Of a stretch of DNA of 64,000 bases, positions 38,089 to 49,407 are shown one piece after another. The stretch's first letter is position 1; every line of letters begins with the position of its first letter. A model generated the notes under the pieces. That model was not told the DNA's origin. It was given only the letters and a program-made list of their open reading frames with translations, and made no database searches. The stretch covers positions 17,162,014 to 17,226,013 of the forward strand of contig OX327699.1 of assembly GCA_946807835.1 (NCBI GenBank), in the 5' to 3' direction. Source of the DNA: Ailanthus altissimus. Its lineage: Eukaryota > Streptophyta > Magnoliopsida > Sapindales > Simaroubaceae. Made by a program: the position numbers and the translations under genes.

Positions 38089-38524
38089 GTTAAGGCTGGT
38101 GGCACACCAAGATTGAAGAAAGAAAGAAATGGTTGGTAGCCTAAATTGTTAAATTACATGGGTGCCATTTTTGAATGCTAAAGAAGATATGTTCAATTGG
38201 AACACTATTACTTTCTCCTATAAATAGAGGAGTTTCATTAGTTTAAGAAATCATTCCAAAAAACATTGAAAGTAATTGTTGTAGTGTTCTTTTCTTTGAG
38301 TTGTTTCTCCTATTTATAAGAGAGAGTTGAATTGTTCTCTCATTGTAATTAGAGAGATGTTATAATCCCATTTTCATAGTGAAAATCCCATATATTTGCC
38401 TCGTGGTTTTTTCTTTAATTTGTTTGAGGGTTTTCCACGTAAAATCTGTGTCATTCATTTTTATTCAATTTCTCATCTCTATTTTTAATTAAGATACTAC
38501 TTCAACCTATAATTCTCCATAACA
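38089..38524 (+). repeat. 3' LTR of the copia element
   Basis: It begins TGTTAAGGCTGG right after the polypurine tract and ends CTCCATAACA. The TATAAATA box is at 38219-38226. It is 55 bp shorter than the 5' LTR. The second solo LTR's target duplication begins 5 bp beyond its end. Confidence 0.85.
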
Positions 38525-38534
38525 CCTTGATTTG

Positions 38535-41246
38535 TGTAGTACCCAATATCCACAACCGGTAAGAATAAGTATTTATATATATATACATATTTTATTTATA
38601 TGTGGGTGATACTTGATTTATATATTGTTATTATTAGTGTTTGTATATGTTAAGGACATACTATTAGCATTGGGTTTAATTGCAAGACTTTAGATTTATT
38701 TTAGGGACCAAATTGTAATACTTTGAAAGTTTTGGGGGTAAATTTGTAAATACTAAAAATTAGCCACTTAGTATAAAAATACACTTTTAAAACCCTAATT
38801 CTCTCATTTTGGTCGAGCTACCTCTTTTAGAGAGAGAGAAGAGAGAAAAGAGGGGAGAGAAAGAGAAGAATGAGAAGAAAAAGAAGAAGAAATTGGAATT
38901 TTGGATTTTAAGAGATATATCACAACTATTTCTCAATTTATTGGTGTTAATTATGTTAATTTCTTTAAGTTTTGATTTCTGGAAATATGTATAATTGAGG
39001 ATTTGATGTGTATTTCGTATGATATTTTGAGAATTGATGATGATCTATAAGATAGTTTGATAAATCATGATGGATTGTAGAATTTCTGCTTGATAGTCTC
39101 TTGATCCAAGAATTTTATAAATTGTTGTGATTCAATTCTGGTTTTGATTTTTGATTATATGAAATTAGACATGTTTAGGATCATCTGAGACTTTGAATCG
39201 ATTCAAAATTTCAGAAATTGAATTTGTTGTGAATTTACCAAAATGACCCTGAAATTTTGGAAATTTCCTATGTGAACAGTATAATACAGTGACGAACAAT
39301 GTTTGTCCTACTGAATGATCTTCAAAAATTACGAATTTGTGGAATATGATAAGTTTATATGTCTAATATGATATACTCGGAATCAAGAATTTAGATCAAT
39401 GTGGTTGAAATGTTATGATTTTCTAAAGTATATCCGCTCATTACAGTATTTGATTAACAGATTTTTAAAGCTATGGAATAAAATAGTTTTAAATTATTTT
39501 TGGCAGTGATTTGGAAGTGAAATATTTATCATGGACTGAGATATATGTTAAGAGTAATTATGTGATAGTTTTATAATTTTTGAGTTAGTATATGAATTTA
39601 TAAAATTGGGAGATTGAATACTGTTCAGTAAGTATCTTGATCTTGTCAGGTTAGTAGTTTGGATTCGATGGTGTGTATGGAATGGATTGTGTAGGAATTT
39701 TGATATAATATTCATAAATAAGAAGTATATATGAGTCAAGAATGATATATTCTGATTTTGGAGTAATTGGACATCATTTGATGTATTAGAAAAGTTTGTT
39801 AAGTGTAAGTGGTCAAAATGACAGGTTTTGAGAAACCAAGTATTTAGACCAATTTGATGTGATAAATGCATTGTGTATAATTTTGTAAGCTATTTAAAGT
39901 ATTTTGTGTGAATTGTGAGGCTTATGAAAGGATTAATCTCCATTGATAGGTTAAGGAGATTTAAGCCTTGTAGCTGAAAGTGTTAAGAGGTAAGTATACT
40001 AGACTTTTTACTGGAATCACAATAAACATAGTAAGTGTTATGAATGATTTTGTAAATATGGTTAAGAATATGTTTATGTTATGTCAAAGTATGTTTTGAT
40101 ATGAAATGTAAATATATGTTTATGAATGTGAGCATTGACATTGAGCATGGACATACATGTGTTTTTTGAAAGAGAGCTTTCAAAATAAGATATGTTTAAC
40201 AAAGAAAGCTTTTGAAGTGTAATATGTCCATGAGAAATATTTTGTGTTTTGAGGGTACTTGAACTCATTGTTAACTTAGTAGGCATTTTATGTGATTTGT
40301 GGAGCCTTTATGTGTGGCCTTTCCTTCGGGATTGGTATATGTTATGTGTTCCGTATGTAGGGAGGATCCTATTGGTACCTAAAGGAAGTGTGAGTCATCA
40401 CATTCGTGTGGTGGCGTATTGGTGCATGTGAGAGGACTCACCGATGATCAGGGTGAGGGTTTGGCTTTTACCTTCGGGCATAAGCATTATATGTGTGTAA
40501 TTTCAAGACCTCACTTGTACTATTCCTCTCATACAGTATGTCACCTACGAGTGACATTTGGCTCATTATGTGATATGTGATATGTAAGTCCTACTAAGTA
40601 GTAGTTGAGTGATGGTATTCCTATTATGTGTTTTGAAAGAATGTGTAAGCGCTTACATGATATGTGATTTGATAAGATTATGATTTTGAGTGATCACAGC
40701 ATATCATACATATGCATTGTGTACATATATGTATTTGTATTTGATATATGAAAAACTAGTATGCTTACTGAGTTTTATACTCATTATAGTTTATGGTGGT
40801 TTCAGGTAAATAAGGTACATGTGTGCTTAGCGGATTTGGCAAGGCTTCTGCTGTTCCTTGGGTTCCCTAAGTTGTTAGGTTGCTAAGTGTTTCATTTGGG
40901 GACACGTGGGATAAGATATTTGATTTGTCCCTAGTGAATAAATACCTATGTATTATTTTATTGTGTGTGGTTGGACTTAGTTTAAGTTTCACCAAGTATA
41001 ATAATGGATTGATTTTAAGTAAGAATTTACAATGAATATATTCTGGGCTTCCGGTAACAAAGTTGCTACTGGTGACGTAGTAGAGTGTTAATCTCTGAGA
41101 AAACTCTGCGTATCTCCGGTTTACTAATTGTCCCAGTCATAATTCAATTGCTATAATTCTGAAAGAAATTAAAATGAATGTTTAAGTATTATTGAATGAA
41201 TGTAAGTGATGTCGTGTGTCAGATCTTTTGGGTCTGGGGCATGACA
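38535..41246 (-). mobile_element. Solo LTR, 2712 bp, family A, minus orientation
   Basis: Read on the minus strand it begins TGTCATGCCCCAGACCC and ends GGGTACTACA. It is flanked by ATTTG at 38530-38534 and 41247-41251, a perfect 5-bp target duplication different from that of the plus copy at 25190-28041. It aligns with that copy over its full length and is 140 bp shorter. The minus ORF at 40074-40286 and plus ORF at 40249-40431 are identical in translation to their counterparts, so long stretches are nearly unchanged. No internal domain remains. Confidence 0.85.
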
Positions 41247-41251
41247 ATTTG

Positions 41252-42202
41252 CGCTGAGCCTTTTGGCCTAGCAAACTTCTTTGACTAGTCACCACTTATT
41301 TTTTTCAGCTTTTTTTCTGGTTGGACTCTGTTAGATTAGCTTCACCGTATGTCTCTGTGGTTTCTGCCAACCTTACAGTTTTAGATTTGCTCTATTCCAA
41401 CCACCACCAGAGTTTATTGAGCACCTTCTGCCACCTGTCTGAACCGGCTGCTGATCTATCCACTGCTTGACACTAAGCCCCTACACGCGAGTAATCATCG
41501 CTCTTTGTAGACAACTCCCATTTGCCCTGGTGTAAAGCAAATTCCAACAACATTCAAACTCTCTGTCACCATCGCAAATAATAACCTATTGTTTATAGTT
41601 TCATTGTTTTGTTCTATTGTGGATGTATTTGGTGAAATTGGGTGTTTGAAATGGTTTGAATTTGTTTGTATGGAAAATATATATGTATATGATAGATTGT
41701 GTGTACTATTTTTTTAAAGATATTTTGTGTAATTATCTTGTTATGTGAGGTAGATATTTTTGTAAAATAATTTTTTCTTATGTGAGATAAGATATCCCGT
41801 ATTTAACAGGGATGGAAAATCAATATGTGAATGGTCCTTAGTCCTAAAGTTTGTTTTTTATTCCCTCTGTAAAGAAAGCATCAAGTTTGGGGTTGTTAGT
41901 ATGTTTATATTTATGTTGTCTCGATAATTCTCTAAAATATAGTAATAGATCTTGTAATATATTTGATTTATTAATAATATTAAAATTACTTTTAAAAAAA
42001 TTCAAGACAAAGGAACCCATCTGCGATGCCCGACTTTTGCATTTTTTCTTCCAAAATGACACTTTTATCCCTCCTTTTTCAAATATTTCAAAATTGAAAT
42101 AATTATAATATATTATATTTAAAATTTCAAATAATTATAATATTATTATTTAATATAATTAATTGAATAACTCTTTTGAATAATTGAAGGGACTACTCCA
42201 AT
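41252..42202. other. Spacer, more GC-rich patch then AT-rich
   Basis: Positions 41252-41830 resemble in style 20800-21700 and 23400-24000, ending in TTTTTTCTTATGTGAGATAAG. No gene was recognised. The ORFs at 41844-42102 on both strands look like chance. Confidence 0.3.
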
Positions 42203-42806
42203 CTTTATTAGAGCTTAAACTCTCTATTTAATAATATATTTAATTGAGCTTCTTTATTAGTTAAAAGAGTTTTTAAACTCTTTTTAATTTTTTTTATAAT
42301 GTTTGATTGTAATTAAAGAAGAGTTTTTAAAAAATAAAAAAACTATTTTACTTATACTTGTACAAATTTAAAATTTTGACTTTTAAAAGTAGAGTTTTTT
42401 TATATTTTTATATTGATTTAATATTATAATAATTTTTTTTATTTCATAGTATGTTCTTAATAAAAATAAATTATATTCAATTAATATATTTTTAATATTT
42501 TATTAAAAATCTCTGTATTTTTATTTATTTGCAACTATCATATCTCTATAAAATTTTATCAAATGTTTTTTAGTCATAAATACATAGTATTTTATTTTAT
42601 TTTTAATTTTTATATCAAATAATAATTTATTTGTTTTATTTATTATTTTATATTAAATATTATTTTTAATAATTTAATAACAAATAAATATTTTTAATAA
42701 TATATCATAAAACAATTTATTACTTTAAAAAGTTAATTAATGACTTTTTCATTAAATTCTACTCAAAAAAATTATATTTAAAAAGCCCGATCAAATAAAC
42801 TCTAAT
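42203..42806. mobile_element. Long non-autonomous element, family B copy 2
   Basis: This is a shorter relative of 29262-30117. Shared ordered blocks include TTTTTTATAATGTTTGATTG, TTAATAAAAATAAATTATATTCAATTAATATATTTTTAA-type sequence, CTATCATATCTC, TTTTTAATAATTTAATAACAAATAAA and a tail AAAAAGCCCGATCAAATAAACTC. No ORF. The ends are not sharply defined. Confidence 0.45.
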
Positions 42807-45800
42807 CTAAGATGCACGGTCTTAATCGCTGGACGAAAGTAAAGTTGGGTGCACCGTCCACTTTTATCCCTGTTTAGCTTCTAAATTTTCAACGTCGTCC
42901 AACTCCGAACTCCAAAAACAAGTCATTTCAATTGGAACTGGATCCCATCTTCCATATTCAATTCATTTTCCTTTTCATTTGATTTATGCTTACTTTTAAA
43001 ATATTAATAATAATAATGATAATAATTTGTACATCAAACCTAAGGAACTAAAATGGACCGATCATGAAATGTCATGTTACGCCTTCCAACTACACATCTG
43101 AAATGTGAATAACCATGACAAAATCTCATTTAATGTGGACGGCCCTAAGCTAACCATATTTTTCTCTGCTGACTCATTTGAGTCATTTTCCCTCTTACCT
43201 TTTGCACGTGAACAATCTTTCCTCATCAATCGATTAAATGATTTCCTTGTTTACTGATTTCGCCATGTTATTTTCCCTCTCCGACACTGCCAAACTTTCT
43301 AATACTGACAAACCAAACTTGATGTAAGCCATTCCAAATTTAAGATCTTGTATCATTTCAAGTAATCTTATTATTCAAATCAACTTATAAGATCCATGGT
43401 TTTGGTTTTAGTTATCTGATACATGTATACTTAATACGGCAAAGCTCACTCATTGCTCCTTTATTTTTATTTCTTTGTCTCTTTGTCATTACACAACAAC
43501 TTCAATTACTTATTCAATGAATACAAGTATATGTCATTTTTTGTACAAATGATTAAAATTTATTATAAATAAACATTAGACAATTCATTTCATAAAATAA
43601 ACTAAGGACACGGTTTCACGTTTCCCTTAAATTTCAAGGGTTGTGATTTAAATATCAACATTATTAATTAAAGTGAGAATAGAAAGACCACTTAATTGGT
43701 CCAGTGTTATGATTTTTAATGTTAAGGCGTTAGATTTGGTTTGAGTCAACCTTTTTTTATTAAAAGAGTTGATTTGTTGTTTTACAATATGTTTAATTTA
43801 TAAATTAATTTGTAACGAGTATAATTTATAAATTAATTTGTAATGAATACTAGTTGATTTGTCAAAAAAAAAAAAACCTTAGAGCAGGTACAACCAAGTA
43901 ATTGTAATTAAGCTAAAACGACTGTTTCCTTTTTTTGTTTAAAAAAAAAAAGATTGATTATTGTCCTTTTCCTTCTATATATATATATATATGTATGTAT
44001 ATATGTATGAAAATGCCTCGGTTATGTTATTATCATATGTTTTGAAACATCAACAAAGAGTAAGAGATTGCTTGTGATGATCACTTTGTTAGGAGGAAGT
44101 AGCTGGTGAAGTCCATTAATTCTTTCATATGAATGATATCAAATGGGGACGCGTGATCTCATCGCCGTTAATAAATGAATAATACCTTAAATGAAAAAGA
44201 ATTTTGACAAGAAAATAGTTTATACTATTCTAAATGCAAGTTGCATTTGGTAGTTAAGCCTATAATCTTCTCCCAATCACAATATTCCAAACCTACATAT
44301 TCTCTTCCTGCAAACTTTTGGGTTGCCTTGTGATTTTGTGGTAGTTAATCGTAAGATCACCTAATATTTGGAAGCAAGTTTGTTTGATTTTATCAGGTTT
44401 AAATTTTTAGATTGCCCTTCGCTAAGTTTGATTTTTGCGATGATTTCGTTAAATTTATATTTCAATTCAAATATGAAGTTTATTTATGAATAATTTTATA
44501 TTTTTTAAATTGTATATTAAATTTTAAATTTGAGATATTAAATAATAATTAAATAAAAAAATAATATAATAAATAACTTTTAACATTATAAAAATTAATC
44601 ATTTAATATTTATTTGACGCTCGATTCGAAATTCAAAATTATGTAAGATTATTGTTTATTTATTTACATATAAAATGTAGTAAGTTTTAAAAGTACATAT
44701 ATATTTATAATACATATATAAAGATAAAAAAAATTAATACGTTACATAGTTTATTATATAATAAATAATAATATCACGTGATATTGTATAATTAATTTAT
44801 AATTTTTACACAATTTATGATATATTATATAATTTTAACACGTATAAAAAAATTATTTATACAGTGAACGTGTTATATAATTTTAATTGACTATGTAGTT
44901 CGTTATATAAAGAGTGTGTCAAATATTAAAATTTTGTAATATATTTTAAATTAATTATATAATATCACCTGATATTATTATTTATTATATAATAAATTAC
45001 GTAATTTATTAAATTATTTTTATATTTATGTATATATTTAAAAAATTTAAATATAAATAAAAATTTCGGTCACTAAATATTCAACCCATATCCGAATAAT
45101 TACTCGAATCCGGTTGGCCGCAAGTGCAGTGCTAAGACATCAGTCGAATCCTAATTATCAAGGTGAACGTTCTATGAGTGTCATTATTGATTGTTTATGA
45201 ATATATTTAATTTGACTCCTAAATAATAAACATATTGTTGACGGTTTATGTGGATTGTATATCAACTTAGACGGCGACCCTTTTGTTTTGTTTACACAAA
45301 ATGATGAATTTCTCTTCTGCAAACCTCTAAAACTATCGAGTTTAGAAATCATATTCCAAAGGCACAAGTTGCAATTCCATTGCGTTATACATCACAATCC
45401 CAACTAACAACAACAACCAAGAATCAACTTTTCAAACGCAATGGTTTAATAACAAAATTTCATTGGGCAAGGCATTATTGTTTTTTAAAATATATATCCA
45501 CAATATACGTACACAAATTTTACACTTAAATAAAAAAATAATCAAACCTCCAACTTAATGATCGAAAAGTGAACTTGAGGTGTTAGTACCCTAAGCTCCA
45601 TTAGGCAATACATAATTAGTTTAGAAGATCTTCATAATTAAACCCAAAATCATTATATATTTATTTAGACAAAATTTAAATAGCGAATAGATCATAATTT
45701 AAATTAAAAAATATTTGGTGTAGTGGGTGTGCTTATACAGTCCTTGTCGTCCACCAATAAAAAAGACTAGATTGATATAAATATCATAATCGAAAATCTC

Positions 45801-45921
45801 ATTAGTGGAACTTGACACGTAAAATTAACAAGATGCTAGGCTTATGCTCTAGGACAATTATCAATGGGAATGTCAAATGCTTTTCGGCATTAAGGTTACA
45901 CAGTAGTCGGAAATCACTAAT
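42807..45921. other. AT-rich intergenic DNA
   Basis: No gene was seen. A TA/TG microsatellite lies at about 43975-44005. A third MITE-like palindrome may lie at about 44481-44600 (TATATTTTTTAAATTGTATA at one side, TAATATAATAAATAAC inside). Positions 44650-45060 are exceptionally AT-rich. Confidence 0.3.
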
Positions 45922-46040
45922 ATCTTTAATAAAATAATATAATAGATAATTTTAAAATTTATATTATTTTATCGTCTAATAATTATTTAATACATTATTA
46001 TTTAAAATATAATTTAAAATATTATGTAACACTACTCATA
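45922..46040. mobile_element. MITE-like AT-rich repeat, copy d (partial)
   Basis: The right half, TTATTTAAAATATAATTTAAAA followed by TATTATGTAACACTACT, matches the end of copy b at 32816-32968. The left end is less clear. Confidence 0.4.
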
Positions 46041-48640
46041 TAATAATACTATGTTTGATGAAAAACATTGATTTTAAATTTATAATAAGGATGGTTATGA
46101 GTTTTGAATTTTTAAATTGACTTGTTAAATAATCAAATATATTTTATAAGGTTAGTCATCGGCTGTGGCCTCCAATGTCAATGATCGAGGCCTGCAAAGT
46201 GTAGTTCACCCAAACGGCGACGTTGCTGGGCAAGCTTACAGTTCAATAATCATGTTATGTGGGCTTTACCATTATTACGCTGAGTGGATCTATTTAGACC
46301 CAACAATTTATCTCATCGGACCCCATTTGTCATTCAAACCTAGACCCCCGTTGGGGCTGAGTTGATGAACAATCTATGAAATCCAGTCCACCAATGTACT
46401 ACAAATTACAAAACATATTCTCCCTTTTCATTTTTTGTCCTCTCAAAGAAAAAGATGTGTAAGCAAGTACTATTCACTTTTTTTTTTTTAATAATAATTT
46501 TACTAAGAATCCAACCTCCCTCACAAAATTAAAGAAGGAGATTTACATCAAACATTTTTTATCATTAGGGCATAACTATAATTGCTACTTTTAAAAATCA
46601 ATAAAAATTATTATTCAAAAAAATAATATAAGTTATAAAATCTCCATAATCGTTAAACTCATAATAAAAAATGACGTCTTTTATATTTTCATTTTGTTGT
46701 TGTGACTAATTAAAAACGAAATAATATTATGTATGCTATATCAAGAGATTGAGCACCTCACTTGTCTTGGGCTTGAGTTTAGACAATAATTAACTGGAAA
46801 AAAAAAAACATTGTTACTATATTTTACATTTTCTCAACTGCTTTGTAAATAATATATAACTGTGTCATGTAAGATTCGCAAAAGAAAAACAGATACCAGT
46901 AAGTTATGGCTAATATACAAATATGCGTAAGATTCACAAAAGAAAAATGGACATCATCGAATAAGATATAACCATCGTCAAAGCGATCGCATGCACATCA
47001 AGCGATCGACATCACACTCTCCGAGCCGTTTGACGGGCATGTGTTAATTTCTTATCTTTAGCTGTATCTTGCGACTGAAGCTTATTGACTTGTCTTTGTC
47101 TAACTACTCTAAATCCTTAGCCTATTGGATCACTTTGTTTCCGTATTTATATATAGATATATAGAAGGGTAAGATCTTTCTAAAGCATTATAAAAAATTT
47201 CACAATATAAATTGTCATTAGTCACTCTTCCTTTATTTGTGAAATAATTCACCACAATTATATATATATATATATATATATAATAGATTTAATAAACAAC
47301 ACGAAATTCACTTAATGAGCTACAAGATATTGTTTGATATCACTTATTATGATTAAAATAATAATAATATGTTATAAAATATTAATACGTGTCTTAAAAT
47401 TCATTAAATAATTAAATTTATCGCCTATTAAATCAATTATCTCTTCATATTTATCTTTATTTTATAAGTTTAGCACCCACGTTTGCTTGGTTAATAAATA
47501 TAGTAGTTTAAAGTTTGGGTGTTCAAATTCCAATCCTTTTTTTTTTCAATTCCTTAATTTTGATTTAAACCAAATTGCTTCCTTTTTGTTTTATTTAGTG
47601 AGACGATGGATTGGATTGAATTTAACCATTTAAAATTTGCGTGAATTGATTTGTGAATTTATTTTGACAAAATTATTAAAATTTTTAATCTATTTTTAAT
47701 AAATAATATCATAACTTGAATTTAACCATTTGAATTTCATGCGTGAATTGAATTTTGAATTTCTTTTGACAAAATTAGTAAAATTTAATATATTTTTAAT
47801 AAATAGTATCATAACTTATAAATGAATTAGTAAAGAATGTCATTATTTAACTTATTTCAACACTTCGAAAGGAAAATAAAATATAATCTAATTAATTTGT
47901 AAAAAAGAATGATGATTTTTTTTAAAAAAAGAATTACAAATTTTATTGAATTTAAATTATATTTAAAGGGTAAAACTGTCTAAATATTATTTTTGTCTGA
48001 ATATTATTATTTTTTAAAACTTAAAACGAGAGAATTGAACTTAAAATTTAAACTTTAATGAAAAAATACACTGAAAAACTTTTTATTATGGGGTCATTTG
48101 TTTAATAGTTTTAATGAACCTACGACTTAAATTTAGTTCACTTATCACACAAACTCATTATATGAATCGGGCAAATCGGGACATAGTATAATTAGTTTAT
48201 TCTATTTAAAGCACAAGCAGCCAAACCCATTTCATACTCTTCCATAGAATCCATATATTTTATTTATACTAACTAGATTTTACATTTTGATGCATTAGTT
48301 TAGATAAAAAAATAAATTTAATAATGAGTCGAATAGATAATTAGTTAAATTTGCAGGTTCCAATTCCACGACCGCCCTTTAAACTTACAGTATCTCTTGG
48401 TAAATGCCACGGTGTAGTAGAAGGTAGAAACTATGAAAAAGCGGCAAATTCGTTTGGTGTGAAACGATTTCATGGCGCGTCACCGACAAGACTAACCCCA
48501 GCATTAGGGGTAATCTTGAAAATAGAAGAACTTTGGAGGCAAATGTGACATCATAAATTCTTAATCTACCACGCCTCCTACTCCTCCTCCTTTCTTTCTT
48601 TTCACGTACTGTATCTTCTCTTTGATTTCTCACTGAAGCC
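46041..48640. other. Intergenic DNA and distal promoter side of the BEACH gene
   Basis: Most of it is AT-rich without coding ORFs. Positions 46160-46380 are a more GC-rich patch with a 66-codon ORF that I do not recognise. A TA microsatellite lies at about 47259-47282. Small ORFs at 48351-48642 overlap the likely proximal promoter and are not supported. Confidence 0.3.
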
Positions 48641-48764
48641 ATTAGAGAAGCTCCTTTACAAAGGAGAAAAATAAAAAAAAATTAAGGAAGAAGAATTCGT
48701 ACCCCGATCTCAATCATAAACCCTAGAAATCAAGGAGAGCATTAGAACCACGTAATCTGATCAG
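48641..48764 (+). promoter_or_regulatory. Likely 5' UTR exon of the BEACH gene with telo-box
   Basis: This is a purine-rich leader containing AAACCCTAGAA at 48718-48728, a telo-box-like element common near plant transcription starts. It ends at CAG/GTAAAAG, a good splice donor (GT at 48765). I infer a leader intron ending before the ATG at 49408, but the acceptor could not be fixed. The interval 48765-49407 holds no ORF. Confidence 0.4.
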
Positions 48765-49407
48765 GTAAAAGCCATTTCAATTCTGAAATTATGTCATGGT
48801 CGATCAGTTGCAGTGATTTTCGCTAATCTCAAGTGCTTAAGGTATTGATATCGATTACATTTTTTGCAATTTCGTATTTATAGATTGCGTTTTTAATTGC
48901 GTTATCGCGCTTTAAACGCTGCGTTCTATCAAATTTTGACTCCTTGGAAACTTTAGCTTTGGTTTCCATTTGATCGCGTGAACCTTACTGTTACATCATC
49001 TTGCAGAGAATTTATATCTAGAAATATAAATTTCGGTCATAAAAGCTATTTTGTTGCTTTTTGTTCGCTAACGAAATGAAACTTGACATCCAAATAAATG
49101 TAAAATAAAGGTAATTAGATTGAGTTGCTTCTTTAATTAATATTATTCTATTTTTTCTTCATTTTCCTTAATTTGAGCTGCTAATTTGAGATTGATTGAA
49201 AAGATGTTGTTTCTTTTTTTAATTTTTTTAATTTAATAAGAATTGAAAATATATTATTCTTAGGTGATAGACTCAACTACTTTCTAAACACTGTTTTATA
49301 TGAGTTGAAAACAGGAAATTCGATTGATGAGCCTGAATGCCAAATTTTTTTAATCAAAATTGTCGAATATAGAAGTAATGATAGTTTGATAAATCTTGGT
49401 GGGAAGC

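Larger units (their letters stand above)
33420..38524 (+). mobile_element. Degenerate Ty1/copia LTR retrotransposon
   Basis: The element is about 5.1 kb. It has a 5' LTR (33420-33910), a tRNA-Met-type primer-binding site TGGTATCAGAG at 33913, gag-pol remnants in the order gag, protease, integrase, reverse transcriptase, RNase H (the Ty1/copia order), a polypurine tract (AAGTGGGAGAAA, 38077-38088) and a 3' LTR (38089-38524). Termini are TGTTAAG at both LTR starts and TAACA at the 3' end. The 5-bp flanks are TTTTG and CCTTG, a poor target duplication. The LTRs differ by indels and many substitutions, and coding is broken throughout, so this is an old dead copy. Confidence 0.9.
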
